Shown: positions 16,646 to 26,635, numbered from the stretch's first letter. The stretch is 64,000 bases of DNA from Campylobacteraceae bacterium (GCA_027068975.1 JALXFN010000034.1:1-64000); one strand, 5' to 3'. The notes: generated by a model not told the origin, from the sequence alone. Program-made: numbers and translations.

Positions 16646-17593
16646 CTAAGGAATCGGCACGGTTGCTAAGACTTTGTCTATAATCATATCTTGTGTAACA
16701 CCCTCTGCTTGTGCCTCATAGGAGAGTACAATACGATGACGCAACACCCCTTTAGCTATATAAGCAACCTCTAAAGGAGAAACAAAGTTACGACCCTTGA
16801 GGTAAGCTACTGCACGAGCTGCTTTATACATGTCAATACTTGCTCTTGGACTCGCACCATACTCTATATATGGGGCAATATCTTCAAGTAGATACTTCTC
16901 AGGTTCTCTAGTAGCAAAAACCAACTCTATTAGATAGCGTTCCACTTCAAAGTCCATATGAACAGCCATTGCCTCTTCTCGGATGAACTCTAAATCAGCT
17001 ACTGTTGCTACTTGCCGAATGGTTCCAAAACTGTTGTTTGCTACACGTCGTGATATCTCTAACTCTTCTGCTCGTGTGTTATACCCTACTATCACTTTCA
17101 TAAGAAACCTGTCTAGCTGTGCTTCAGGTAGCTCATAAGCTCCCTCTTGTTCTACAGGATTTTGTGTTGCCATTACCAAAAAAGGTGTCTCTATTTTAAA
17201 AGTATGGTCACCTATGGTCACTTGTCGCTCTTGCATAACCTCAAGAAGTGCAGACTGTACTTTTGCAGGGGCTCTGTTGATTTCATCAGCTAAGAGCAAG
17301 TTGGTAAAAACAGGACCTTGTTTTATTTTAAAAATATTGGTAGAAGGGTCATAAATCTCTGTACCAATAATATCAGAAGGAAGTAAGTCAGGGGTAAACT
17401 GAACCCGTTTAAAGTCTAAACCCAAAGAGGCAGAGAGGGCATTGACGGCTGTAGTTTTCGCCAAACCAGGAACCCCCTCTAACAAGATATGCCCTCGGGT
17501 TAAAAGTCCTATCAAAAGACTCTCTATCATCTTATCTTGCCCTACCATTACTTTGGCAATTTCTTTTTTAATATTTTCTATTATTGGGTTCAA
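16646..17593 (-). CDS. moxR: MoxR-family AAA+ ATPase
   Basis: A 315-residue AAA+ ATPase starting at TTG 17591-17593, with AGGAG about 6 bases upstream. Walker A is LLEGVPGLAKTTAVNALS, Walker B is LLLADEINRAPAKVQSALLEVMQE, sensor 1 is FLVMATQNPVEQEG, and a C-terminal lid follows. MoxR proteins are chaperone-like ATPases acting with vWA proteins in metal insertion or envelope maturation. First gene of the five-gene Bat operon. Confidence 0.92.
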   Translation of the reverse strand: MNPIIENIKKEIAKVMVGQDKMIESLLIGLLTRGHILLEGVPGLAKTTAVNALSASLGLDFKRVQFTPDLLPSDIIGTEIYDPSTNIFKIKQGPVFTNLLLADEINRAPAKVQSALLEVMQERQVTIGDHTFKIETPFLVMATQNPVEQEGAYELPEAQLDRFLMKVIVGYNTRAEELEISRRVANNSFGTIRQVATVADLEFIREEAMAVHMDFEVERYLIELVFATREPEKYLLEDIAPYIEYGASPRASIDMYKAARAVAYLKGRNFVSPLEVAYIAKGVLRHRIVLSYEAQAEGVTQDMIIDKVLATVPIP

Positions 17594-17674
17594 TCCAAAC
17601 TCCTACAGTTCACGCATGTTAATTATTATGCTTATTTTACTCTTTTGTGGTTAATGAGAGGTTAATAATTTAGT

Positions 17675-18691
17675 TTAGGATATCTCAAAAGAAAAAGTAG
17701 AGCCTCTATCCTCTTCACTCTCTATCTCTAATGTTGTATTGTGAAGCTTCAATATCTGCTTAACTATTGCCAAACCAAGTCCCATGGAGTTGTCCCATGA
17801 GTGTTCATCGGTACGGAAGAATTTTTTGGTTACTTTATCTATATTTTTAGAAGATATACCTACACCTTTGTCTATAACCAAGACTCTCTTACCTACTATT
17901 TGTACATCTACTATATCTTTAGAGTATTTTAACGCATTCTCTATTAGGTTTTTTACGACTATCTCCATCAAAGCTTTGTCTGCACGAACTACCAATGAAC
18001 CCTCTGCTACTTGAATCTTTCTTCCTTTATATCTATCTTCCAAGTTTATAGCTATCTCTCTTATAAGAGGTCTCATATCAAATTTACTAATTTGCAACTT
18101 CTGTTTCCCACTCTCAAAACTGTTCCAAAGAAGCAAACGACTTAAGAGTTCTTCTATTTTATCACCATTATTATAGATTTTATGTAAAAATTTCGTACGA
18201 AGCTTAGGGGGGATATCTTCATCGTCGGTAAGGGTTTGAGCATAGCCCATTATGGCTGCTATAGGATTACGAAACTCATGGGCTATGGCTGAGAGCATGT
18301 CGGAGCGTTGACGATTTTTCAGTTTTATTTTGGCAGTATATTTTCGTTTTTCCTTCTCTTTTTTTTGCATTTTTCGTAAAGTCAAAATCAGTTTTTCATT
18401 AATACGTTCAAACTCACGAGTAAAAAAATGAGCTGAGGGTTCAGGATTGGTACTTGCACCAGAGAGATACTTTTCTACATTTTTCAGCTCTTTAGAGACA
18501 CGTTTAGTACCATGATAAACAGAGATTAGAAGTAGTATTTGAGAGGCAATAAAAAGAGTAATATAGAAGTAATTGTTTTTAAACTCTTCAGGGGTAATAA
18601 AGAGAATAATCGAAAAAAGTAAAGTAACAAAAATAACAATAGTAATTAGCCGTGCTATGACATACTGGCTCAGTGAAGGTCGTCTGTACAT
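17675..18691 (-). CDS. Sensor histidine kinase
   Basis: Start placed at ATG 18689-18691; GTG 18695-18697 is an alternative and neither has a clear ribosome site. Two N-terminal membrane helices with almost no periplasmic loop, then a basic coiled linker, a HisKA domain with phospho-acceptor His in SAIAHEFRNPIAAIMGYAQ, and an ATPase domain (NLIENALKYS, VIDKGVGIS, SMGLGLAIVKQILKLH). The short loop suggests it senses membrane or cytoplasmic signals. No response regulator is adjacent. Confidence 0.88.
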   Translation of the reverse strand: MYRRPSLSQYVIARLITIVIFVTLLFSIILFITPEEFKNNYFYITLFIASQILLLISVYHGTKRVSKELKNVEKYLSGASTNPEPSAHFFTREFERINEKLILTLRKMQKKEKEKRKYTAKIKLKNRQRSDMLSAIAHEFRNPIAAIMGYAQTLTDDEDIPPKLRTKFLHKIYNNGDKIEELLSRLLLWNSFESGKQKLQISKFDMRPLIREIAINLEDRYKGRKIQVAEGSLVVRADKALMEIVVKNLIENALKYSKDIVDVQIVGKRVLVIDKGVGISSKNIDKVTKKFFRTDEHSWDNSMGLGLAIVKQILKLHNTTLEIESEEDRGSTFSFEIS

Positions 18692-18703
18692 AGCCACGCT
18701 AAA

Positions 18704-18904
18704 CTATTTTTTTTCAAGCTCACGAACTTGTTTTTTTAGTTTGTTAATCTCTTTTGTGTATTGGTCTAAAGACTCCTGAATCTCACCAATATCCCACTCC
18801 TCTTCTGCCAACTCTAACTCATCACGTTTCTCTCGATACATCGCTAGGAGTTTTTCAAGTTTTACTTTTAACTCTTCTACTGTTTCATTTATTACTTCTG
18901 ACAT
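18704..18904 (-). CDS. Small coiled-coil protein
   Basis: A 66-residue, strongly charged, almost wholly helical protein (EELKVKLEKLLAMYREKRDEL ... KEINKLKKQVRELEKK). Heptad-like spacing indicates a coiled coil. It lies between dapE and the kinase, with short gaps on both sides, so it is likely co-transcribed. No function is recognised. Confidence 0.65.
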   Translation of the reverse strand: MSEVINETVEELKVKLEKLLAMYREKRDELELAEEEWDIGEIQESLDQYTKEINKLKKQVRELEKK

Positions 18905-18934
18905 GGTTTATCCTTTTCCAATTCTAAATAGTTT

Positions 18935-20044
18935 TTAGAATCGCTCTATCATATTAACAAATATATTATAAAGACTCTCCACTTCTTTGATGCTTGTTCT
19001 CTCATTTAAGCCATGTATTCGGTCATTTATGACACCAAACTCTACAACTTCTATACCATAAGGGGCGATGTGTCGTCCATCACTGGTTCCTCCTGCTGTA
19101 GAGAGTTTGGTTTTTATACCTATCTCTTCTTCTATGGCAGCTGTTAATTCATTTACAATATATGAGTTACGATTGGTAATAAATGGGTAAGAGCCTTGCT
19201 GTAACTCTAGCTCATAATCTAATCCAAAGAGTTTCTCTTCCATAAAGGATTTTAGACTCTCTTGCGTAGTCTTCGTAGAGTTACGAACATTGAACATCAT
19301 CTTTAAAGAGTTTGGAGTTACATTGGTCACTTCCATTCCAGAACGAATATCAGTAATAACCAGTTTAGATGGAGCAAAATTTTCATCTCCATCATCTAGG
19401 TTATGCCCTGCTATTTGAGACAATACAGTAGCAATATCATGAATAGGATTAATCGCTTTTTCAGGGTAAGCAGCATGTCCCTGCTTTCCTTTTAGAGTCA
19501 AATAACCATTTATAGAACCTCGTCGTCCTATCTTAATGGCATCACCCATCTCTACTTCACAAGTAGGCTCTGCGATAATACAGTAGTCAGGTAATAAGTT
19601 TATCTCTTTAAGATGTTTTAAAACTATCTGTGTTCCATAGGTGCCATCGCCCTCCTCGTCAGAAGTCAACAAAAGTGAAAGACGACCTGAAAAGTCATCA
19701 TCCATATCACGTACAGCTTGAACAAATGCAGCCACCCCAGACTTCATGTCTTGTGTTCCACGAGCATAAATATAGCCATCTTTTATAACAGGTACAAAAG
19801 GGTTGGTATCCCACCCCTCTCCTGCTGGAACCACATCTACATGTCCAGCAAAACAGAGGTGTTTCCCCTCTCCAAACTTTTTAGTAAGCCAAAGATTCTT
19901 AACCCCACCCTCATTTATCCATGTTGCTTCAAAATCTTCTAAGTAGTTTTCGATGTAACTCAATAACCCACCATCATCAGGGGTTACTGATTTGGTAGCG
20001 AGTAGTTTTAAAAACAAATCTATAACATCTAATCTTTTTTCCAT
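18935..20044 (-). CDS. dapE: Succinyl-diaminopimelate desuccinylase
   Basis: A 369-residue M20-family zinc hydrolase that removes succinate from N-succinyl-LL-diaminopimelate in lysine and peptidoglycan synthesis. Metal and catalytic residues are in place: H68 and D70 in CFAGHVDVVPAG, D99 in GTQDMKSG, E130-E131 in TSDEEGDG, and the C-terminal GGTSDGRH. The length is usual. lysA, the last gene of the same pathway, is at 60981-62201. Confidence 0.93.
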   Translation of the reverse strand: MEKRLDVIDLFLKLLATKSVTPDDGGLLSYIENYLEDFEATWINEGGVKNLWLTKKFGEGKHLCFAGHVDVVPAGEGWDTNPFVPVIKDGYIYARGTQDMKSGVAAFVQAVRDMDDDFSGRLSLLLTSDEEGDGTYGTQIVLKHLKEINLLPDYCIIAEPTCEVEMGDAIKIGRRGSINGYLTLKGKQGHAAYPEKAINPIHDIATVLSQIAGHNLDDGDENFAPSKLVITDIRSGMEVTNVTPNSLKMMFNVRNSTKTTQESLKSFMEEKLFGLDYELELQQGSYPFITNRNSYIVNELTAAIEEEIGIKTKLSTAGGTSDGRHIAPYGIEVVEFGVINDRIHGLNERTSIKEVESLYNIFVNMIERF

Positions 20045-20107
20045 AATAATATACCTTCTGCTAATTTACGGAACAATAGCAGATAATATATTAAAAATGA
20101 ACCCTAC

Positions 20108-21433
20108 TTATTTAAATTGACTACAAAGAGTATCTTCATCTGAATCACAGATTAACTCTTTAACCCAACCAGCTACAACCTTAGCACCTTCTGCATTAAA
20201 ATGTGTTCTACCAGAATATGCAAAGAAATCTACTAAAGCTTGATTATTAGGATATTTATTATATTCTACAAAACTTTTATACTCTAAATCAAGCAACAAT
20301 ACATTTTCATCTTCTGCTAAATCTTTCATCGTTTGAGGATACTCACCATGCGTTCTTTTATTTTTATATAGACGATTAACAGGGGTAATCAAGACAGGGG
20401 TAATTCCTAAATCTCTAGCTGTATCAATATAGGTTTTTAAATGTGTATAATAAGTATTATCTCTTCCTGGTTCGGTATGTCTGTATCCCTGTTTTTCATC
20501 ATTATGACCAAACTGAATAAAAAGATAAGCTGGATTTAATAAATTGGCATTTCGCATTATGTTTTTCATTGTTGACCAGTCATGATGACTTGCAGAATCA
20601 ATCATGAATGATTTAGAACTTGCACCTTCTCTTGCACGATTATAAACATTACTTGAATTTTTCATGTACGTATTTAATTTGCTTCCCCAACCAACATTTC
20701 CTGGAGTTTCATTATAGACTGTTGAATCCCCTATTATAAAGATTTTTGAACCTGAATTTTGCTGTTGATTTAAAGTAGCCTTCACTTCATAATTGGTTGA
20801 TTGATATCCATATACACCTATATAAACATCTTGGTTTTTATCTACAGTAATAGAACAACTATCATCATTCTTTCTACTATTTACTGACCTACAATCATAT
20901 ACTGACTCTGTTGGTTTTTGACCAACACGTACATACAAATCAGCATCGGCACTTAAATTAGTTATAAGAGAATCAAGTGTTGCTCCACGTACTCCAGCTA
21001 TCTTATAAAACTTGGTTTCATTCTGTTTCACTGAATCTGATAGAGCCACACCTGAGGTAAGTGCTCTAATATTATTAACAGTTTCTACAGCCTTTAAATT
21101 AAAGTTACTGGCTTTACGACCATGAACCCGTATATAAACCTCGGCTCTTTTAGGTAAGGTAACCGAGCAACTCTCACTCTTTGTTCCACTCTTTTGTGAT
21201 TTACAATCATATTTTTTACCTTGTACTTTATGACCTATTCGTACAGAAATATCTGCATCATCACTTAATCCATCTAATAAAACAGTAACTTCACTTCCAG
21301 CTGATGCAAGTATTTTATAGTCACTTACGGCACCCTGTGCAATATGAGAAGAGACAACTTCCCCTGATGTAATTGATACAACTTTTGCAAAGAGAATATT
21401 TACAAATAGCATAAAAAAGATAACTTTTTTCAT
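20108..21433 (-). CDS. Secreted SGNH esterase with two PPC domains
   Basis: A 441-residue exported protein with signal peptide 1-16. Two bacterial pre-peptidase C-terminal (PPC) domains follow, about 20-115 and 125-220, each with a Cys pair (YDCKSQ...SCS; YDCRSV...SCS). Then comes an SGNH hydrolase like rhamnogalacturonan acetylesterase: IGDSTV (Ser237), REGAS (Gly270), FGHND (Asn311), RTHFN (His411). The Asp expected three residues before His411 is a Gly. It probably removes acyl groups from an extracellular polysaccharide (inference). Confidence 0.78.
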   Translation of the reverse strand: MKKVIFFMLFVNILFAKVVSITSGEVVSSHIAQGAVSDYKILASAGSEVTVLLDGLSDDADISVRIGHKVQGKKYDCKSQKSGTKSESCSVTLPKRAEVYIRVHGRKASNFNLKAVETVNNIRALTSGVALSDSVKQNETKFYKIAGVRGATLDSLITNLSADADLYVRVGQKPTESVYDCRSVNSRKNDDSCSITVDKNQDVYIGVYGYQSTNYEVKATLNQQQNSGSKIFIIGDSTVYNETPGNVGWGSKLNTYMKNSSNVYNRAREGASSKSFMIDSASHHDWSTMKNIMRNANLLNPAYLFIQFGHNDEKQGYRHTEPGRDNTYYTHLKTYIDTARDLGITPVLITPVNRLYKNKRTHGEYPQTMKDLAEDENVLLLDLEYKSFVEYNKYPNNQALVDFFAYSGRTHFNAEGAKVVAGWVKELICDSDEDTLCSQFK

Positions 21434-21537
21434 TCTTTCATTCCTTATTTAAAATAAGGATAATTGTAACATATTAAAACATTTATTGTTCTTAGATATT
21501 AAATTATTTGAAATAGTATAGAAGAATTTTAGAGAAA

Positions 21538-21885
21538 TTATCCTTTGACAATCTCTCCACGGTAAGTAACAATACCCCCTGCATGATTAATAACATTGTT
21601 CATACCATTTTGACGAAAAACTTGTTGGACTTGACCTGAACGGTTGTCAGTTCTACAAGTAAAGATGACGGTTTTATCTTTGTTCTCATTAAAAAAATCT
21701 TCTGCCCATGATTGAAATGTAGATGTAGGCTTTAATAAGTCTACACCTTTAATATGACCATGCTCATATTCATACTGCTCTCTAACATCAACTAAGATAA
21801 ACTCAACATTTCCTGCTTCACGCTCTTTCAATAAAACTTCTAACTCTTCTGATTGCACTTGGCTTTTGGATAACAATTCACTCAT
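21538..21885 (-). CDS. Cytoplasmic rhodanese-domain protein
   Basis: A 115-residue single-domain rhodanese with the usual VDVREQYEYEHGHIKGV and the active Cys77 in FTCRTDNRSGQ. It has no signal peptide, so it acts in the cytoplasm, moving sulfane sulfur. It lies 9 bases after the FTR-like gene, so the two likely form an operon joining sulfur transfer with thiol/Fe-S redox chemistry. Confidence 0.85.
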   Translation of the reverse strand: MSELLSKSQVQSEELEVLLKEREAGNVEFILVDVREQYEYEHGHIKGVDLLKPTSTFQSWAEDFFNENKDKTVIFTCRTDNRSGQVQQVFRQNGMNNVINHAGGIVTYRGEIVKG

Positions 21886-21894
21886 AGCTTAATT

Positions 21895-22248
21895 CTACTC
21901 CTTTACTGCATTTTCTTTTACATACTCTGGGGTACAAAATATACCACAGTGACATTTACCTTCATTAGGTATCTCTTCATTTAAAGCTTGAGGACAAGGA
22001 CAAACACGGTCATCTACACTTTTAAACTTTCCTGGTTTTTTCTCATCAGGTTCCACCATAAAACATGGACAAAATCTTTTACCATAAAGAATTTTATGTC
22101 TAGCAAGTCCCATAATGACACCCTCATTTACATCTTCCATTGGGTGATATTCAAATCCAAACTGATTACATACTTTGTCAGTAAACTTTTTTGTCTTTTC
22201 TAACTCTTCTAAGAACTCTGGTGAGCTCATATCTAATTGTGGCATCAT
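21895..22248 (-). CDS. Ferredoxin-thioredoxin reductase catalytic-subunit-like protein
   Basis: A 117-residue protein with the FTR beta pattern: CPC (60-62), CPC (83-85), CHC (99-101) and Cys105, which hold a [4Fe-4S] cluster and an active disulfide. FTR passes electrons from ferredoxin to thioredoxin. No variable (alpha) subunit is near, as is common outside phototrophs. It shares a divergent intergenic region of about 95 bases with gatC. Confidence 0.85.
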   Translation of the reverse strand: MMPQLDMSSPEFLEELEKTKKFTDKVCNQFGFEYHPMEDVNEGVIMGLARHKILYGKRFCPCFMVEPDEKKPGKFKSVDDRVCPCPQALNEEIPNEGKCHCGIFCTPEYVKENAVKE

Positions 22249-22343
22249 AATGATTTCCTTTGGTTATAATTGAATATATATTACCTTAAACTCTTTTAAT
22301 ATATAATGCGACCATTAAAATGTTTCTAACAAAAAGGACAATT

Positions 22344-22634
22344 GTGACTATAGACAACACTGTATTGGAAAAACTAGAGAAGCTTTCAATGTTAAAAATA
22401 GAAGATGATAAAAAAGATGCGTTGGCAACACAATTAACAGAGATACTTGCTTATATTGAAAATCTTAATGAACTAGACACAGATACTCTTGATGCTTCAT
22501 TTTCTACGCTTTCAGGTGGTACACCTCTTCGAGAAGACATACCAAAAACCAACACAGAGGTTTCACAAAACATCTTTAGACATGCACCCCATGCAGAGGA
22601 TGATTTTTTTATTGTTCCTAAAATTATAGAATAA
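22344..22634 (+). CDS. gatC: Asp/Glu-tRNA amidotransferase subunit C
   Basis: Start placed at GTG 22344-22346 (MTIDNTVLEKL), with AAAAAGGA 5 bases upstream, rather than the upstream ATG at 22320. The 96-residue product has GatC features: LEKLSMLKI near the start, LTEILAYIENLNELDT, and the C-terminal PLREDIP...NAPH-like segment (FRHAPHAEDDFFIVPKI). It stabilises GatAB, which makes Gln-tRNA and Asn-tRNA; gatA and gatB are not in this window. Confidence 0.9.
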   Translation: MTIDNTVLEKLEKLSMLKIEDDKKDALATQLTEILAYIENLNELDTDTLDASFSTLSGGTPLREDIPKTNTEVSQNIFRHAPHAEDDFFIVPKIIE

Positions 22635-22711
22635 CAAAATTATAAATACTTAAGAAAACATAAAGAATATTTTATATATTATTATCTTAAAATTAATACA
22701 AAGATAATAAT

Positions 22712-23776
22712 ATGGCTATAGATATAAAAAAACTACTTCAAAGTGTTGTCTCTCATGGGGCATCTGACCTTCACTTGGTTGCTCGTTCTGAACCTCAAAT
22801 TCGTATAGATGGTACGCTTAAAGCTGTAAACCTACCTGTACTTACAGGTGAAGATATAGAAGAGATGTGTTATGCACTCCTTACAGAAAAACAGAAAAAA
22901 TCATTTGAAGAGCATCTTGAGCTTGACTTTGCCTTGCTTCTTCCTGGAATTGGACGATTTAGAGCAAACTACTATAGAACACTTGGTGATATTGCTGCTG
23001 CTTTTCGTATTATTCCTACAGAGATTCCAGCACTTGATGACCTTAATGCTCCTGCTATTTATAAAAAACTTATTAAAAGAGAAAAAGGTCTTATTTTAGT
23101 AACTGGTCCTACAGGTTCTGGTAAATCAACTACCTTAGCAGCTATGCTAAATGAGATAAATCTTACTGAGCATAAACACATAGTTACCGTTGAAGATCCA
23201 GTGGAGTTTATTCACCAAAATAAAAAGTCCGTCTTCTCTCATAGAGAAACAGGTAGTGATACAAAGGGCTTTGCTGTAGCTCTTAAGTATGCAATGAGAC
23301 AAGACCCAGATATCATACTTATCGGGGAGATGAGAGATAAAGAGACCATCGAAGCAGCCCTTACAGCAGCTGAAACTGGTCACTTAGTCTTTGGAACCCT
23401 ACACACCAACTCTGCACCTGGTACCATTAACCGTATTATTGATGTCTTTTCAGGTGAAGAGCAAGGTCAAATTAGAACCATGATTTCTACATCATTGGTT
23501 GCTGTTATTGCCCAAATGCTTCTTCCTAAAAAAGGTGGTGGAAGGGTTGCTGTCCCTGAGATAATGACAAGTAACCATGCTATAGCAAACCTTATTAGAG
23601 AAAATAAAGTCCATCAAATCGAATCACAAATGCAACTAGGACAAGGTGAGAGTGGAATGCAAACGCAAACTCAAGTTTTAGTAAAATTACTCAAACAGAA
23701 TCTTATTACAAAGGAAGATGCTATCCAATACGCAACCAAACCTGATGAAGTAAAGAGACAAATCAACTTTAAATAA
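22712..23776 (+). CDS. pilT: Type IV pilus retraction ATPase
   Basis: A 354-residue PilT with an N-terminal PAS-like domain (GASDLHLVARSEPQIRIDG), Walker A GPTGSGKSTT (132-141), an Asp box, Walker B IILIGEMRD, and the PilT-type AIRENKVHQIESQMQ-like region. It powers pilus retraction and twitching. It lies between gatC and cvpA, whereas in the C. jejuni order I recall those two are neighbours. No other pilus gene is visible here. Confidence 0.93.
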   Translation: MAIDIKKLLQSVVSHGASDLHLVARSEPQIRIDGTLKAVNLPVLTGEDIEEMCYALLTEKQKKSFEEHLELDFALLLPGIGRFRANYYRTLGDIAAAFRIIPTEIPALDDLNAPAIYKKLIKREKGLILVTGPTGSGKSTTLAAMLNEINLTEHKHIVTVEDPVEFIHQNKKSVFSHRETGSDTKGFAVALKYAMRQDPDIILIGEMRDKETIEAALTAAETGHLVFGTLHTNSAPGTINRIIDVFSGEEQGQIRTMISTSLVAVIAQMLLPKKGGGRVAVPEIMTSNHAIANLIRENKVHQIESQMQLGQGESGMQTQTQVLVKLLKQNLITKEDAIQYATKPDEVKRQINFK

Positions 23777-23824
23777 TTTTTGATATAATATTGGCTAATT
23801 TTTAAAAACAAGGGTTGGTATATT

Positions 23825-24424
23825 ATGGAGTTAATGGGCTTTCATGTAGTAGATATGATAATCGTTGGGCTTATCCTCTTTTTAGCGATAAGAGGGCTTG
23901 TCAATGGTTTCAGTAAAGAGTTGTTTAACTTCTTAGCCCTTATAGGTGGTATTGCTGTTGCAGCAAGAACCAATGAAACTGTTGGTAAATTTATAGCTGA
24001 ACAAAACATTCTACCTGAACTAAGTTCTGATTTTCAAAACCTTATAGGTTTTGCAACCGTTCTTATATTCATCTTAATTATTTTCAATATTATCTCCTCA
24101 TTTAGAACAAACTTTCGAACAGAAGCTCCTGGTCTTATTAGTAGGGTTTTAGGTTACCTTATTAGTATTGCACGTTATATTTTCATTTTTTCACTTATTA
24201 TTTTTGGTATTAGCAATGCTGATTTTCTTAGAGAAAAGCTTTCAAAACATTATGAAAATAGTCAACTTTTTCACCCAATGGTTAAACTTGGTGGAGAACT
24301 ACTCAATGCAAATAGTACTCCAGAAGAAAATACAACAAAAGAAAATAATCATACCAATAGAAGCGATAATAATATCACTATGAATTTAAATGTTAAACTA
24401 ACTGAGCATAACAAATCTAATTGA
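23825..24424 (+). CDS. CvpA family membrane protein
   Basis: A 199-residue protein with about four membrane helices and the CvpA signature VDMIIVGLILFLAIRGLVNGFSKELFNFLALIGGIAVA. The hydrophilic Asn/Thr-rich C-terminal tail (ENTTKENNHTNRSDNN) is family-variable. CvpA affects colicin V export and envelope stress tolerance in other bacteria. It belongs to the conserved gatC-cvpA-fur-lysS run. Confidence 0.85.
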   Translation: MELMGFHVVDMIIVGLILFLAIRGLVNGFSKELFNFLALIGGIAVAARTNETVGKFIAEQNILPELSSDFQNLIGFATVLIFILIIFNIISSFRTNFRTEAPGLISRVLGYLISIARYIFIFSLIIFGISNADFLREKLSKHYENSQLFHPMVKLGGELLNANSTPEENTTKENNHTNRSDNNITMNLNVKLTEHNKSN

Positions 24425-24445
24425 AATTAAAAGGGCAATATCAAT

Positions 24446-24901
24446 ATGCAAAATACAATATCATATGATGATGTTTTGGAAAATTTTAAAAAATTATTAA
24501 AATCAAATAATTTAAAGTACACCATGCAAAGAGAGTTGATACTTAAAGTTATTTATGATAACGATGGGCACTTTACACCTGAAGACATATATAATCTTAT
24601 TAAAGAAAATCATCCAACTGTAAAACTTGGTATTGCAACTGTTTATCGTACACTAACGCTACTTGAAGATGCCCATATAGTTAGTTCTATATCTTTTGGG
24701 ACACAAGGAAAAAAATATGAATTTGGACTTACAGAACATCATGACCATTTAGTTTGTATTTCTTGTGGTGGGATTGAAGAGTTCTTTGATGAAGTTATAG
24801 AAGAGCAACAAAAGAAAATAGCCAAAAAGTTTAATTTTAAAATGACCAATCACATTATGAAGATATTGGGTACTTGTTCTGCTTGTCAAAACAAAGAGTA
24901 A
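24446..24901 (+). CDS. fur: Ferric uptake regulator Fur
   Basis: A 151-residue Fur-family repressor: winged helix ([30 protein letters not shown] ... [18 protein letters not shown]), then the metal site [16 protein letters not shown] and a second Cys pair CSACQNK. It aligns along its length with the C. jejuni Fur I recall, rather than PerR. It binds Fe2+ and represses iron uptake genes. lysS and glyA follow, as in the fur-lysS-glyA order described in C. jejuni. Confidence 0.9.
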   Translation: MQNTISYDDVLENFKKLLKSNNLKYTMQRELILKVIYDNDGHFTPEDIYNLIKENHPTVKLGIATVYRTLTLLEDAHIVSSISFGTQGKKYEFGLTEHHDHLVCISCGGIEEFFDEVIEEQQKKIAKKFNFKMTNHIMKILGTCSACQNKE

Positions 24902-24972
24902 GTACCCCACCAAACATCATAACCATCTATTCAGATTTAAAATTAAAACATACATACAAAATAGGAGAAACC

Positions 24973-26625
24973 TTGATATTTGATAATCAATATATTCAAG
25001 AACGAATTAAAAAAACCCAAACATTAAGAGAAAAAGGGATTAACCCTTACCCAAACCAAGTAAAAAAAGGAACATCATCAGCACAATTTTTAAAGGAATG
25101 TGCGTATGTTCATGACATCGATACCGATGAGATGAAAAAAGATGAGACAAAAAGTTATAGATTAACTGGTCGTCTAAAATTCATTAGAATCATGGGAAAA
25201 GCAGCCTTTGCAAAGATAGAAGATGAAGATGGTCTTGTACAAATTTACTTTAACCGTGATGACCTTCCAGAGGGATACTACAATGAAGTAGTAAAAAGAC
25301 TCTATGAAGTTGGTGATATCATCGAAGTTAAAGGGTACCCATTTGTGACAGGAACAGGTGAACTTACATTGCACTGTTTAGAGGTAAATTTGGTAACAAA
25401 ATCTATCTCTCCACTTCCTGAAAAATTTCATGGTATCCAAGACCAAGAGATAAAATACCGTCAGCGTTACCTAGATATGATTATGGATGCAGAGGTTAGA
25501 AAACGTTTCAAACTACGTTCTAAAATTGTATCTGGTATTAGACATTTCTTTGAAAAGAAAGGCTTCTTAGAAGTAGAAACACCAATGATGCACCCTATTT
25601 TGGGTGGAGCAAATGCCAAACCATTTACTACTCACCACAATGCGTTGGGAGTAGATAGATTTTTAAGAATTGCTCCAGAGCTTTACCTTAAACAACTTAT
25701 TACTGGTGGTATGGAAGCTGTATTTGAGATAGGTAAAAACTTTAGAAATGAAGGGATTGATGCAACACACAATCCTGAGTTTACGGTTATTGAATTTTAC
25801 TGGGCATATAAAACCTATATAGAACTCATGGAAGTAACTGAAGAGCTGTTTGATTATCTTTTTGATACTTTAGAGCTTAGTAGAAAACTTCCTTATGGTG
25901 ATAAAGAGGTAAACTTTGCCACTCCATTTGCACGTGTAAAATGGATTGATTCAATTGTAGAGATTGGTGGTGTTCCACGAGAGATAGCAGAAGATAGAGA
26001 CAAAGGTTTAGCATTTTTAAAAGAGAACAATCTAAAATATGATGAAAACTGGACTATTGGTTATGTTCAAGCTGAACTCTTTGATGAGTATGTTGAAGCA
26101 AAACTGATTGACCCAACCTTTATTATTGATTACCCTGTAGATATCTCTCCTTTGGCAAGAAGAAGCGATGCTAACCCTGAAATTGCTGAACGCTTTGAGT
26201 TCTTTGTGGCAGGTGCAGAGTTGGCGAATGGCTTCTCGGAGCTTAATGACCCTATTGATCAGTACAAAAGATTTCAAGCTCAAGTTGAGGCAAAAGAGTT
26301 AACAGGTGATGATGAAGCGATGCACATGGATACAAACTTTGTAAAAGCTCTTAGCTACGGTATGACTCCAACTGCTGGTGAAGGAATAGGAATTGACAGA
26401 CTCGTTATGATGTTGACCAATCAACAGACCATTCGTGATGTTATCCTTTTCCCAGCCATGAGACCAGAAGCACCTGTAGCAGAGGCTCCAAAAGTTGACC
26501 CATCTACCCAATGTAAAAAGTGTGGAAACAATGTAGCTGAAGAGTTAAAACCTGCCAAAAAAGGAAAAGGAATGTTCTGCATAGATGGAAATGCCTGTAA
26601 AGTACGAGCTTCTGAAAGAACTTAG
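24973..26625 (+). CDS. lysS: Lysyl-tRNA synthetase, class II, with C-terminal zinc-ribbon-like tail
   Basis: Start set at TTG 24973-24975 ([12 protein letters not shown]), with AGGAG 7 bases upstream; this removes an overlap with fur. The 550-residue protein has the OB-fold anticodon domain ([22 protein letters not shown]) and class II motifs ([58 protein letters not shown]). About 50 residues extend past the normal end, with CKKCGNN and CIDGNACK, a possible zinc ribbon. It charges tRNA-Lys. Confidence 0.93.
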   Translation: MIFDNQYIQERIKKTQTLREKGINPYPNQVKKGTSSAQFLKECAYVHDIDTDEMKKDETKSYRLTGRLKFIRIMGKAAFAKIEDEDGLVQIYFNRDDLPEGYYNEVVKRLYEVGDIIEVKGYPFVTGTGELTLHCLEVNLVTKSISPLPEKFHGIQDQEIKYRQRYLDMIMDAEVRKRFKLRSKIVSGIRHFFEKKGFLEVETPMMHPILGGANAKPFTTHHNALGVDRFLRIAPELYLKQLITGGMEAVFEIGKNFRNEGIDATHNPEFTVIEFYWAYKTYIELMEVTEELFDYLFDTLELSRKLPYGDKEVNFATPFARVKWIDSIVEIGGVPREIAEDRDKGLAFLKENNLKYDENWTIGYVQAELFDEYVEAKLIDPTFIIDYPVDISPLARRSDANPEIAERFEFFVAGAELANGFSELNDPIDQYKRFQAQVEAKELTGDDEAMHMDTNFVKALSYGMTPTAGEGIGIDRLVMMLTNQQTIRDVILFPAMRPEAPVAEAPKVDPSTQCKKCGNNVAEELKPAKKGKGMFCIDGNACKVRASERT

Positions 26626-26635
26626 ACTTAATATA

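Noticed and set aside
22249-22343. tRNA gene in the FTR/gatC gap or other gaps
   Set aside because: No cloverleaf, GTTCRA arm or CCA end was seen in this or other intergenic stretches.
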